A stretch of DNA of 64,000 bases from the NCBI GenBank assembly GCA_905202215.1, contig CAJKRG010000001.1, positions 62,001 to 126,000 on the forward strand, in the 5' to 3' direction. Made by a program: the position numbers and the translations under genes. The notes beneath the pieces were generated by a model. It had not been told where the DNA came from, ran no database searches, and worked only from the letters and a program-made list of their open reading frames with translations. The stretch is from an uncultured Porphyromonadaceae bacterium. GTDB lineage: Bacteria > Bacteroidota > Bacteroidia > Bacteroidales > Muribaculaceae. Position 1 is the first letter of the stretch. Each line of letters starts with the position of its first letter. Positions 34,760-44,030 of this stretch are shown in pieces.

Positions 34760-37285
34760 TCAGTCGTGCCTGAGGCGGTTCTGGAGCAAGCGCATGAAAT
34801 AACCTGCAACTACAGAGCGGGCCTGGAATCCACGTTGGGTTCCGTCGGTGGTATAGTGCCAGTCGCTGAGAGGAACGCGGGAAGATGTTTCATTGGCATA
34901 GTTCCATACGGGGTCGACGAGTGCTACGAAATCGTCCTGATTGTCTGTGAGGCATGCCGTCCATAGAATCCAGTCGGATTTTGTGTAGTCTTCGCGGTTG
35001 TCGAGAGGAAGCCCGTAGCGGTTCTGATGTGTTTTGTAGAATTCCATTTCGGTTTCTGCAATTGTAGTCGGGAAAATATCAAAATCGAGAAGGCTGTCCC
35101 AGATCAGGTTATATTTCTGGCTCCACGAACCGGGACGGTCAAAAGTAAGGCGATAGTGATTGTCGTCGGCAGCCATCTTCTGCCATTTTTCCGCCATAGA
35201 TCTGGCTGCGGCCATATATGAATCTGCGATACTGTCTTTTCCGAGCGTATGTGCAAGCGCGGCATAGGAAGCGACACCCATTATCGCCTTTATGGAAAGA
35301 TTGGCATTATGAGCGAAATGACCGGCGAAATCGTCGGTACAGAGCTGGTTGGCCGGATCGAGACCTTCTTTTACAAGATAGTCCGCCCAGGTCGAAAGTA
35401 CGGGCCAGTGCTTTTCGGCGTAGTCGGCGTTTTCTTCGACTGCGGCTATGGCAGCTGTCAGAATGAGCATATTGCCGCTTTCCTCTACAGGCATGTCGCC
35501 GCTGTAGGTCTGGCCGTTTGCGACAGGATATGTGCCGACGTCATGAGCCGGGAATGGTTTTGTCCATTGTCCACTTTCAGAATAATGGAATATAGGATTC
35601 ATCATGCCTTTCAATAGTTCGGGATTGTAGCACAGGAACATAGGAGCCGAAGGATAGGTGATGTCGACTGTGCCGATGGAACCATTGCTGAAATTTTCCT
35701 TGGAGAAGAAAAGCAGTTCTCCGTCTTTATCGGTTACAAGTTTATGGGCGGCAACAGCCTGACGGTAGGCGAGCGCGCAAAGCTCGGCATATTTCTGCCC
35801 TCCGGCTTCCTCGGCTTCTTTCATCATTTCGGCGTCAAAATCCGAGCAACGTTTCATGATATCGGGGTAGTCGCGCTGGCCACGTTCGAATGCATCTAAA
35901 ATATCGGTTTCCCCGCCATTTTTCCAATACGCCATTCGGTTGTCCCCAAAATACTGAATTGAAGATATGTCGTCATAGCCGATAAGCAGATGTCCTGATT
36001 CCACATTATCCCCTATGTCTCCGAAATCACGGGATAATGCAAGCAGGGTCATCTGCGTGAGCATATCTGAAGAAGTATCTCCGATTTTATCGGACAGTCT
36101 GCCGTCTTCCGAAAAATCCTTTTTGGTCGCATAGTACTCGTTGACAGAAACTGATATTTCAGGTGTTTTTTCAGCAGACAGGTAGAAGTAGCCCCAGTCT
36201 ATGCGGACGTCGTCGCCTTTACGGGCGAGTATATCCTGAGTTTCGGTGCCTGTTTTAAGATAGATATATCCGTTGTTCTCGAACATATCGAAAGTTACGG
36301 GTTGCTCGATGGTATTGACAGCCCATTGGGGAGTCGCCTCGATATAGAACTGAACATTGTGTTCGGCCTTGTCGAGCGAGCGTACCTGATAAGTCATATA
36401 ATTATAAGGTGCGCTCATCGTCTCAAGGTCTTCGATGAGGAACGGTGCGGTGAAAATAATATCGAGACCGACCGGACCGCATTCGAAAGTATAGAACGTC
36501 TGTGTCGGCATGACGGTACAGGATTTCTGGACAGCCGGACGGTCGAAAGTATTGTCATGTTCCACTTTCTTCATAATTCCCATGTCGACATATGCGCCTC
36601 CGCCGTTATTGCGACAATGGGCTGCAAGTACATTGCCCTGAGGACGCAATGTGGCAGCCACTTCGGCCGGAATCTCTTTCATGAGATCATAGTCGAGGCC
36701 GTTTCCGGTAGCGGCCACCTGAATACCATTGATATATACCTCGATATTGTCGTCGTGAGAATACTGGAGATAGAGATTATCTTTCGCTACGCTGTCGGGC
36801 CATTCAAAAGTGCGTCGGACCCATATGTCACCGTCGGTCCAGTCTGTGGCAAGGAACGGATTGCCATCGGTGCCGAAAGCACCTTTTCCGTCTTTCCAGT
36901 TGCCGTCCATATAATCAGCCGTCTGCCAGTTGGCTCCGGGCTCCTCAAATGTATAGCGACCGCTCCACTGACCGCATGACGCCGGCCCGATGACAGGCAC
37001 TACCTCTATTTTTTCCGCTCCCATAAAACGGTATATGGTGCCGTCGACGCGCAGTGTACCCAGCAAGGGAAAATCACGGCCGGACCAATGGCGCACGCTT
37101 TCGTCATAGAGATTATCGGCGAAAGACCAGGCACTGGTATAGGGATCTATAGTCACAAGTGGAGTGGCAGGCGCCCTGAGCGCGTTCTCTGCCGCCGGGC
37201 CATATGCCATTTGGCGCTCTCCCGATGAACATGCGCATGATAATAGCGCAATGGCTGCCGAGCAGTAAATTAATCCGTTTTTCAT
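34760..37285 (-). CDS. Glutaminase-family (DUF4964/DUF5127/DUF4965/DUF1793) lipoprotein
   Basis: An 841-residue exported lipoprotein: the signal peptide ends at a lipobox (ALLSCACSS, Cys near residue 17-19). The order of domains matches the glutaminase GtaA-like family: a DUF4964-like N-terminus with TPLVTIDPYTSAWS, a DUF5127 beta-domain containing a jelly-roll-like insert, then DUF4965 and an (alpha/alpha)6-like DUF1793 C-terminus (NLIWDSLLDFDIFP, DWHYTTDGTQRGF). Fungal relatives are called glutaminases, but the fold is glycoside-hydrolase-like and bacterial substrates are unknown. It has its own perfect promoter. Confidence 0.85.
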   Translation of the reverse strand: MKNGLIYCSAAIALLSCACSSGERQMAYGPAAENALRAPATPLVTIDPYTSAWSFADNLYDESVRHWSGRDFPLLGTLRVDGTIYRFMGAEKIEVVPVIGPASCGQWSGRYTFEEPGANWQTADYMDGNWKDGKGAFGTDGNPFLATDWTDGDIWVRRTFEWPDSVAKDNLYLQYSHDDNIEVYINGIQVAATGNGLDYDLMKEIPAEVAATLRPQGNVLAAHCRNNGGGAYVDMGIMKKVEHDNTFDRPAVQKSCTVMPTQTFYTFECGPVGLDIIFTAPFLIEDLETMSAPYNYMTYQVRSLDKAEHNVQFYIEATPQWAVNTIEQPVTFDMFENNGYIYLKTGTETQDILARKGDDVRIDWGYFYLSAEKTPEISVSVNEYYATKKDFSEDGRLSDKIGDTSSDMLTQMTLLALSRDFGDIGDNVESGHLLIGYDDISSIQYFGDNRMAYWKNGGETDILDAFERGQRDYPDIMKRCSDFDAEMMKEAEEAGGQKYAELCALAYRQAVAAHKLVTDKDGELLFFSKENFSNGSIGTVDITYPSAPMFLCYNPELLKGMMNPIFHYSESGQWTKPFPAHDVGTYPVANGQTYSGDMPVEESGNMLILTAAIAAVEENADYAEKHWPVLSTWADYLVKEGLDPANQLCTDDFAGHFAHNANLSIKAIMGVASYAALAHTLGKDSIADSYMAAARSMAEKWQKMAADDNHYRLTFDRPGSWSQKYNLIWDSLLDFDIFPTTIAETEMEFYKTHQNRYGLPLDNREDYTKSDWILWTACLTDNQDDFVALVDPVWNYANETSSRVPLSDWHYTTDGTQRGFQARSVVAGYFMRLLQNRLRHD

Positions 37286-37324
37286 TGAAATTATGATAGA
37301 TTGGTAAAGTTAAAACCATATCTG

Positions 37325-37356
37325 CAAAATTACGGATTATCGCCGGCCTGTGCAAA
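37325..37356 (-). promoter_or_regulatory. Promoter for the glutaminase-family gene
   Basis: On the minus strand, TTTG (complement of 37353-37356), 20-bp spacer, TAATTTTG (complement of 37325-37332). Both elements match consensus; leader about 33 nt. Confidence 0.75.
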
Positions 37357-37374
37357 CGGCAGAAAAATATTGCG

Positions 37375-38658
37375 TTAGTCTTTATCCACAAGGAATTTTA
37401 CTGTAATACCGCCTATTTTGGCGCCGTCCATGGATGTGATCCTGAATACCATATTGTTCCATATATATTCGTCGCCGGTTTCAGGAATACGACGCAGTTC
37501 TTCGAGTATAAAACCTCCGAGAGTGGCATAGGAGGCCGGTTTAAAGAGATCTTCGAGACCGAAAAAGCTGAGGAAATCATAGAACTGTATCTGTGCGTCG
37601 ACTCTCCATGTGCCGGAGCCGTCGCTTTCTATGATCTCTGGCGAGGCAGTCTGAGGCGACATTGCTCCGACGAGTCCTTCGAGGATATCACCTGGGGTTA
37701 TGACTCCTGCGAGATCCCCGAATTCATCACAAATCAGAGCGAAATGTACCTTATATCGTTTCATGCGGTCGAGAGCATCGTATACACTCATCGATTCCGG
37801 AAAATACTGAGGTTGAATGAGTACATTTTTAAGACAGAAGGCCGGATTGTCGATAGCGAGAACGAGCTGTTTGAGCGATACAGCGCCGCAGATGGTTTTT
37901 CCGCTCCTGTCGCGATAGACTGGATATGAATTGTGGAGTTCCTGAGCAAGAGTCGTGCGAATTTCATCGGCTGTCATATCAAGGTATAACGATGTCACTG
38001 CATTTTTGGGAGTCATGATTGCCGAAACGCGCAGATCTCCCAGCACGAGCGCGCGTTCCATGATATTCTGCTCGACAGGACGGACCTCTCCGGCCTCTGT
38101 TCCGTTTTTTATAAGCGATTTGATTTCTTCCTCGGTCACGGAGTTGTCTTTGTCTTTAAGACCGATAAGTCGCACCAGAAATGATGTCGATATTGAAAGA
38201 AGCCACACGGCCGGCATGGCAATTACCGAGAGTACTTTCATGGGGCGTGCCACGGTTTTTGCCGCCGCATTTGCCGCCGCAAGTCCGATACGCTTCGGCA
38301 CGAGCTCGCCAATGACGATCGACAGATATGTTACAATGGCAACGATAGCTATCTGACCGACCATGCGGGCTGTCGCAGGCTCAAGTCCGAGGCGATGTAA
38401 CCATCGGCCTACGTCATCGGCAAGTGCCGCGCCTGAAAAGAGACCGGTAAGGATACCGATAAGTGTTATTCCGATCTGGATTGTTGAAAGAAAACGGTCG
38501 GGATCTTCGGCCAGTTGAAGTGCTGTACGCGCTCCCCGGCTACCGTTTCGGGCATCTGTCGCCAGTCGTGATTTTCGCGCCGAAATCAAGGCGATTTCCG
38601 ACATTGAGAATATACCGTTTAGAAGAATTAGTACTATAATTATGGCAATATCGTCCAT
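37375..38658 (-). CDS. CNNM/CorC hemolysin-family transporter-like protein
   Basis: A 427-residue protein: DUF21 (CNNM) membrane domain with about four helices (residues 1-180, including GELVPKRIGLA), a tandem CBS pair (about 205-330, VSAIMTPKNAVTSLYLD and FALICDEFGDLAGVITPGDILEGLVG) and a C-terminal CorC/HlyC domain. Such proteins are linked to magnesium/cobalt efflux or Mg homeostasis and are not true hemolysins. It is monocistronic and divergent from the BlaI operon. Confidence 0.9.
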   Translation of the reverse strand: MDDIAIIIVLILLNGIFSMSEIALISARKSRLATDARNGSRGARTALQLAEDPDRFLSTIQIGITLIGILTGLFSGAALADDVGRWLHRLGLEPATARMVGQIAIVAIVTYLSIVIGELVPKRIGLAAANAAAKTVARPMKVLSVIAMPAVWLLSISTSFLVRLIGLKDKDNSVTEEEIKSLIKNGTEAGEVRPVEQNIMERALVLGDLRVSAIMTPKNAVTSLYLDMTADEIRTTLAQELHNSYPVYRDRSGKTICGAVSLKQLVLAIDNPAFCLKNVLIQPQYFPESMSVYDALDRMKRYKVHFALICDEFGDLAGVITPGDILEGLVGAMSPQTASPEIIESDGSGTWRVDAQIQFYDFLSFFGLEDLFKPASYATLGGFILEELRRIPETGDEYIWNNMVFRITSMDGAKIGGITVKFLVDKD

Positions 38659-38761
38659 ATGGGGCTTGTAATGCGATGTTTTTCATCAAAACAAGCATAT
38701 AGGGGAGATTGTTCCGGTGAAGACGCAGAGGGATGATTTAACATTCGGATTAAGTATTATT

Positions 38762-38805
38762 AACTATGAAATGTAGTTTGAACTATAGAACATAGTTTAT
38801 CTTTG
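38762..38805 (+). promoter_or_regulatory. Promoter with nested operator dyads upstream of blaI-like gene
   Basis: AACTATG (38762-38768) and CATAGTT (38791-38797) form an outer inverted repeat; TAGTT (38774-38778) and AACTA (38781-38785) an inner one. The outer right arm abuts the -7 box TATCTTTG (38798-38805). A BlaI/MecI-type dimer binding here would block the promoter, so autoregulation is likely. Confidence 0.65.
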
Positions 38806-38832
38806 CCATATAAAATCTGTAAATATAATTCT

Positions 38833-39207
38833 ATGGAAAAACTGACAGCCAAGGAAGAAGAGGTGCTCGGATTCTTCTGGAACCACGGGGAAATGTGTGT
38901 GAAAGATATTCTCGATTTTTACGATGAACCGAGACCGCATTTCAATACAATTTCGACAATTGTACGCTCTCTTGAGGAGAAAGGCTATGTAGGCCATACG
39001 CAGCATGGAAAGACCTATCGCTACTATGCTGTTGTGGCAGAGGAGGAGATGGGTAAGAAAACCATAGGGACAGTCGTGAGCCGCTATTTCCGCAATTCGT
39101 ATCTTCGGGTTGTGTCGTCGTTTGTTGAAGACGGAAATATTCCGGTCGAGGATCTGCGCCGTCTTCTTGATGAAGTGGAAGCTGCAAACAGAAATAAAAC
39201 CGACTGA
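38833..39207 (+). CDS. BlaI/MecI/CopY-family transcriptional repressor
   Basis: A 124-residue repressor. The start MEKLTAKEEEVLGFFW at 38833 is the family beginning; an in-frame ATG ten codons upstream lies at the -7 box and is rejected. The winged helix spans residues 1-70 (FNTISTIVRSLEEKGYVGH as recognition region), followed by a helical dimerisation tail. These repressors are inactivated by proteolysis triggered by a cognate M56/BlaR1 sensor, encoded 2 bp downstream. Dyads in the promoter region are candidate operators. Effector genes here are envelope proteins rather than a beta-lactamase. Confidence 0.92.
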   Translation: MEKLTAKEEEVLGFFWNHGEMCVKDILDFYDEPRPHFNTISTIVRSLEEKGYVGHTQHGKTYRYYAVVAEEEMGKKTIGTVVSRYFRNSYLRVVSSFVEDGNIPVEDLRRLLDEVEAANRNKTD

Positions 39208-39209
39208 CC

Positions 39210-40499
39210 ATGAGTGCTCTGTTTTCCTATTCTCTTGCGGTATCGCTTGTTGCAACGCTACTGTTCCCAATGCTGTGGCTACAGGCCAACCGTTGCACTT
39301 TTTTCCGGTTTAACCGTGTAGTCATCATATCGGCAGTTCTATTGTCGCTCGTTTTTCCTTTTATTATAAAAGGAATTTCCTCTGTGCCCCTAAATAACCG
39401 AAATATTGATATCACAGATTCGGTACAGACTGTGATTCCCGCAATGAATCCCGATTCCGTGGTGTCGCATAGTTCACCGTTGTGGATTGCTGTTGCCGTG
39501 ACAATATATTTTGTCGGCGGCGCGATTCTCTTAAGTCGCGAACTGCTTTCGTTTGTGCGTCTTTTCCGGCTTGTTGCCCGAAGCGAGAAAATTGAGCGTC
39601 ATGGATATATCTTCTGTCGTCTTAAAGAACCGGATATAGCACCGTTCAGTTGGAGAAAATATATATTTCTGAATGACACGGAATTTGATGAGATGACCGA
39701 CGGTATTGTCCTTCATGAAAAAGCACATGCCGACAGTCACCACTGGCTCGATGTACTGTTTGTGGATTTGTATTGCATCCTGCTTTGGTATAATCCTTTT
39801 GTGTGGCTTATCCGACGGCTTGTACGCCTCAATCATGAGTTTGAAGCTGATTTGGCGGTGATACATTCCGGTATTGATACGAATGATTATCAGCGGCTTC
39901 TTGTGCTGAAAGCGATTGAGCGGAGATCGATCGCTGTTGCAAACAGTTTTGCCGCCGACAGCCGTGATTTCCGCACACGCGTACTGAAAATGGGTAAACG
40001 ACGCTCTTCTGGTAGAACCATATTCATTGCAGCACTGGCTTTTCCAGCAGTGTCGCTTGCAGGAATGACAATGGTATCGCCTGTCTCCACAGGTTTTCTG
40101 TCTTCCATAGCGAATTATAGATTCGAAAAGACAGCTCACGCTCCAATCCTAAATGTGATGTCTGATCCTATGCCTGTTAAGGAAGAGATATCCATCGATG
40201 AGAAAGCCGACAGTATGATCGTGTTGCCTTCGCCATTGAATGACCAGACCGCTTTGGCAAAAGTGATAAACGTTGCATTGTCGACTATAAATCCTGATAA
40301 AGAAACAAAAATAAATATAGGAATTGCGGTGGACGAAGAAGGTCGTGTCACGGAGGTTGTGACAGATAATACTGATGATCCTCTTGTCAAGGCTATTGTC
40401 GATCAGGCTGTGAATGGTATCCGATTTGAACAGATGACTCAAAATGGGCAGCCTATAAAATTACATTTCAGAATTCCAGTCACGATAAAAGCTAAATAA
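39210..40499 (+). CDS. M56 (BlaR1/MecR1-like) metallopeptidase with TonB-C-like tail
   Basis: A 429-residue membrane protein with four helices (ALFSYSLAVSLVATLLFPML, VVIISAVLLSLVFPFII, LWIAVAVTIYFVGGAILL, IFIAALAFPAVSLAGM) surrounding a cytoplasmic M56 zinc peptidase domain with HEKAH (His169-His173) and a distal NHEFEADLA. Instead of a penicillin-binding sensor, the last 100 residues (INIGIAVDEEGRVTE ... IRFEQM ... NGQPIKLHFRIPV) resemble a TonB C-terminal domain in the periplasm. It probably senses an envelope signal and relieves BlaI repression; the TonB-like tail may contact the barrel protein encoded next. Confidence 0.88.
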   Translation: MSALFSYSLAVSLVATLLFPMLWLQANRCTFFRFNRVVIISAVLLSLVFPFIIKGISSVPLNNRNIDITDSVQTVIPAMNPDSVVSHSSPLWIAVAVTIYFVGGAILLSRELLSFVRLFRLVARSEKIERHGYIFCRLKEPDIAPFSWRKYIFLNDTEFDEMTDGIVLHEKAHADSHHWLDVLFVDLYCILLWYNPFVWLIRRLVRLNHEFEADLAVIHSGIDTNDYQRLLVLKAIERRSIAVANSFAADSRDFRTRVLKMGKRRSSGRTIFIAALAFPAVSLAGMTMVSPVSTGFLSSIANYRFEKTAHAPILNVMSDPMPVKEEISIDEKADSMIVLPSPLNDQTALAKVINVALSTINPDKETKINIGIAVDEEGRVTEVVTDNTDDPLVKAIVDQAVNGIRFEQMTQNGQPIKLHFRIPVTIKAK

Positions 40500-40563
40500 A
40501 CATTATCCATAAAGCTTCTGTCAGGATGTCAATTTGTTGATATCCGGCAACTTTTACACCCTT

Positions 40564-43164
40564 ATGAAACAGATTGCTTTTATCTTTATTGTTGTATTAC
40601 TGTCTGGCTTGCAGATGTTTGGCCAGATAAAGGTGTATGGTATAGTGAAAACAGCCGAGGGGAGGGGAGTTGATTTCGCCAGTGTCATAGCGCTGCCTTC
40701 GAATTTATCTCAGACTATATTGTCATCTACTTTTACAGATGATAAAGGACGGTTTGAAATGACGGTAAGTCATCATTGCGACAGTCTGACGCTGAGTGCG
40801 TCGGGTATAGACATAGAACCGATCCGGATAGTGGTACCGAATCGTTCCGGTTGCTACGATATCATTGCGGAAAACCGTACTCAGGAACTTAAAGAAGTAA
40901 TCGTAAAAGCTAAAAAGATATATTCACAGGGAGATACAATCAACTATAATGTCGGTGCATACCTCTCACAGACAGATCAGTCTATCGCGGATGTATTGAA
41001 AAAGATGCCTGGTATATCAGTATCCGACGCGGGACAGATTTCATATCAGGGTAAGCCGATTAAAAACCTGTATATCGAGGGTCTTGACCTTATGAAAGGA
41101 CATTACGGCATAGCCACCAACAATATCGACCCAAACAACATCGCTACCGTACAGGTGCTCGAAAACCATCAGGATATTAAGGCTCTAAAAGGGTTGCGTC
41201 CGGAAGAACAGGCTTCGATCAATCTGCGGCTCAAAGAGGGTGTAAAAGGTGTGTTCAATCTCATTGCCACAATAGGAGGCGGCTATGGCGATGATGGGTT
41301 GTGGAACAACTCGGCTATCACGACATATTTCCGTCGCAACAGTCAGTTTCTCGCCACTTACAAAGGAAACAATACCGGCGATGATTTATCACAGGAACTG
41401 TATTCCTTCGACAACGATTATTCGCGCACAAGCGATATCTCGTCAATCTCTATGCCGGCGGCACCCGGAATCGATAAGCGCCTCTATTACTTCAACCGCT
41501 CGCATAACGCCACATTCAACAACGTATATCGCATAGGTAAGTCGGGCGAGTTCGGTATCAATGCCGCCTATCTTAACGACCGTGACGCCCGTCACAATAG
41601 TTCGTCAACTACAAATTTTCTTCCTGACGGCAGTCAGAACATAGTGGACGAGGTTATGCAAGGCACCGCCCGTATGCAGAAGGCATACGGCGACCTTACA
41701 TATCTGAACAACGGCGATGAAAATTACCTGAAGGAACAACTGAAATTCGACTGGAGCACGACTGACGCTGATAGCCGTATTCTTGCCGGAGACGATGACA
41801 TAGCGCAGATCGGGAAAACGGACACATACAGACTGCTCAATAAATTTCACATGACGCACCGCAATTCCTCCGACCGTGGATTTGAGATTTCATCACTTGT
41901 CAACATGGAAAAGCGACCGCATAGTCTGGCTGTCTTCCCGAATCTTTTCTCGGATATGATAACAGGTGAAATGCTGTATCAACACGTTGATTTCCGAAAT
42001 ATATCCACCGAAAACAGTGCGGGATTATTGTCAGCCATAAAGGTCGGCAACTTCACTCTGCACCCTTCGGCGATAGTCAACTATCATCACAACGCGCTCG
42101 AAAGCAGCCTTGACGCGATACGCAATAATCTCACACTTGATTATCTCGATGCCGGCCTCGGAGTCGAAATAATGTTCACTACCAGAAAGTTTCATGCTTC
42201 GCTCTATGTGCCGATGAAATACAGATTATTCCGGCTTGACAATAAATTGGACGGTATCATTACCGACAAAAATCGCTTTAGGGTGGAGCCGTCATTAAAC
42301 CTGACGTATAAAGTCAACAGCAGTCATAATCTTAACGCTTCCGCCGCGCTGAATTATATGACTCCCTCCATTGAAACATTATATTCAGGCTACATCCTGA
42401 CTTCATATCGTCAACTGTCGGCTTATGATGTAGCCGGTCTATATGAAGGCATGAATCAGCACTATGCGTTGAAATATGATTTCAAAAATATTCTTTCAAT
42501 GAGCTTTGCGGGAACGGAAGTCGCATGGTACAGGCAGTCGCCCGATGTTCTTTACGGTTCCTGCTACGACGATATCGTACAGCGTACCATAAGCCGTCGC
42601 ACATCGGAGAACAGCGATATACTTTCGGCAAAGGTTCATGCGAGTCAGGGATTCGACTGGCGCCGTCTTAAAATCGGAGCCTCGGTCACATACTCCTATT
42701 ATGACAGCCCCCTGCTTGTTCAGGATGCAGTGGTACGCTATACAGGCAATAGTCTGGGAGTCAATGCCGACATAAGTCTGACACCGTTCAAATGGCTTTC
42801 GGTGTTGTATCAAGGCAATTATTCGCAGTCCGCGACCCAACAGAAAGGGCAGCAGCGTTTCCCGTGGCTGCGCACAGTAACCAACAAGGGCACTCTTGAC
42901 TTTACAATTCCGGGAGGTGTTACACTGACGGCTTCGCTTTACCATTATTACAACAACTTCAACGACGGCGACCGTTCATTCCTCCTTCTCAATACCGAGG
43001 CAAAATACACCATAAAGCGATTCAGCTTTACGCTGTCATGCGACAATCTGCTCAATCGCAAGTCGTATATATATTCCAGTTTGTCGGCTCTCACGGAGTC
43101 AAAGGCAATCTACAACATACGCCCTCGCAGTGTGTTGCTCAAAATCCGATTCAGAATATTCTAA
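40564..43164 (+). CDS. TonB-dependent-receptor-like outer-membrane beta-barrel protein
   Basis: An 866-residue exported protein. The ATG at 40564 opens a signal peptide (MKQIAFIFIVVLLSGLQMFG); an upstream in-frame ATG is rejected. Domains are a carboxypeptidase-regulatory-like beta-sandwich (about 22-105, KVYGIVKTAEGRGV), a plug-like domain (about 110-230, IADVLKKMPGISV and IKNLYIEGLDLMKG) and a large barrel of outer membrane beta-barrel family type, with a C-terminal strand ending LKIRFRIF. There is no SusD partner, so this is not a classical polysaccharide locus. It lies within the BlaI/BlaR1 operon and is followed by a GLPGLI protein, a known companion family. Confidence 0.88.
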   Translation: MKQIAFIFIVVLLSGLQMFGQIKVYGIVKTAEGRGVDFASVIALPSNLSQTILSSTFTDDKGRFEMTVSHHCDSLTLSASGIDIEPIRIVVPNRSGCYDIIAENRTQELKEVIVKAKKIYSQGDTINYNVGAYLSQTDQSIADVLKKMPGISVSDAGQISYQGKPIKNLYIEGLDLMKGHYGIATNNIDPNNIATVQVLENHQDIKALKGLRPEEQASINLRLKEGVKGVFNLIATIGGGYGDDGLWNNSAITTYFRRNSQFLATYKGNNTGDDLSQELYSFDNDYSRTSDISSISMPAAPGIDKRLYYFNRSHNATFNNVYRIGKSGEFGINAAYLNDRDARHNSSSTTNFLPDGSQNIVDEVMQGTARMQKAYGDLTYLNNGDENYLKEQLKFDWSTTDADSRILAGDDDIAQIGKTDTYRLLNKFHMTHRNSSDRGFEISSLVNMEKRPHSLAVFPNLFSDMITGEMLYQHVDFRNISTENSAGLLSAIKVGNFTLHPSAIVNYHHNALESSLDAIRNNLTLDYLDAGLGVEIMFTTRKFHASLYVPMKYRLFRLDNKLDGIITDKNRFRVEPSLNLTYKVNSSHNLNASAALNYMTPSIETLYSGYILTSYRQLSAYDVAGLYEGMNQHYALKYDFKNILSMSFAGTEVAWYRQSPDVLYGSCYDDIVQRTISRRTSENSDILSAKVHASQGFDWRRLKIGASVTYSYYDSPLLVQDAVVRYTGNSLGVNADISLTPFKWLSVLYQGNYSQSATQQKGQQRFPWLRTVTNKGTLDFTIPGGVTLTASLYHYYNNFNDGDRSFLLLNTEAKYTIKRFSFTLSCDNLLNRKSYIYSSLSALTESKAIYNIRPRSVLLKIRFRIF

Positions 43165-43175
43165 AAAACACCGTT

Positions 43176-44030
43176 ATGAAATATCTTTTATCTCTACTTT
43201 TTGTTTTCCTGTGGATAACAGGCGCGGCCCAGGAAACCTGCTCCCGGATTATCGACAAAGCTACCCCTGTCGATACCGCCCGATACAAGGTTACATATTC
43301 GCTTAAATATAAATTCCACCCCAACATAAGGGATGCTTACAACGACACACGAATAGTGCAGATTGGGAAACATTGTGTCAAAGATTACAGCGACATAATC
43401 AACCATTTCGATTCTTTGGCGACCGAACAAATCCGTCGCGGTGCGGAATCGTATTCCAATGTGTCTGGCAATCCGTGGCCTTTGGAAATCATCAGACCCA
43501 TTCGTGGGAATAAAGCCGATTTTAAATACCGGATGTCAATATCCGCTTTCTTTGTTTATCCGGACTCTGTTCCATCGCTGAAATGGAATTTCAGCGGTGA
43601 AGACACCGACTCAATTATGGGCTATGACTGTCGAAAAGCGACTGTTGAATTCGCCGGACGCAGCTACACTGCATGGTTTACAACTGAAATTCCTTTACCT
43701 TTCGGTCCTTATAAATTCGGAGGTCTGCCGGGACTGATTCTGAAAATTGAAGATACTGAGCGTCAGTTTGTCTGGGAGGCTGTGGGATTTGAACGTGATA
43801 ACGCTCCCATAATGGAATATACTTATCGGGACGGCAACGATAAACGATGCTCTGCATCTGATGTTGAAAAAACACTTGTCCGTTATTTCAAATCCCCCGT
43901 AGGTTTTATGATTTCTGAAATGGGGGGCGAGAGTAGCAAAGTTCATATTGTTGGCAAAGACGGTAAAATAATGAATAATGCTGATGCAATCCAAATGACA
44001 GTTCCATATAAACCCCTTGAAATAAGATGA
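43176..44030 (+). CDS. GLPGLI family protein
   Basis: A 284-residue exported protein, named for the conserved GGLPGLIL motif, seen here near residue 188. The ATG at 43176 opens a signal peptide (MKYLLSLLFVFLWITGAAQ); longer in-frame starts would run back into the barrel gene. Family members are beta-rich periplasmic or surface proteins encoded next to carboxypeptidase-regulatory/TonB-like barrels in Bacteroidota; function is unknown. The stop overlaps the following lipoprotein gene (ATGA). Confidence 0.9.
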   Translation: MKYLLSLLFVFLWITGAAQETCSRIIDKATPVDTARYKVTYSLKYKFHPNIRDAYNDTRIVQIGKHCVKDYSDIINHFDSLATEQIRRGAESYSNVSGNPWPLEIIRPIRGNKADFKYRMSISAFFVYPDSVPSLKWNFSGEDTDSIMGYDCRKATVEFAGRSYTAWFTTEIPLPFGPYKFGGLPGLILKIEDTERQFVWEAVGFERDNAPIMEYTYRDGNDKRCSASDVEKTLVRYFKSPVGFMISEMGGESSKVHIVGKDGKIMNNADAIQMTVPYKPLEIR

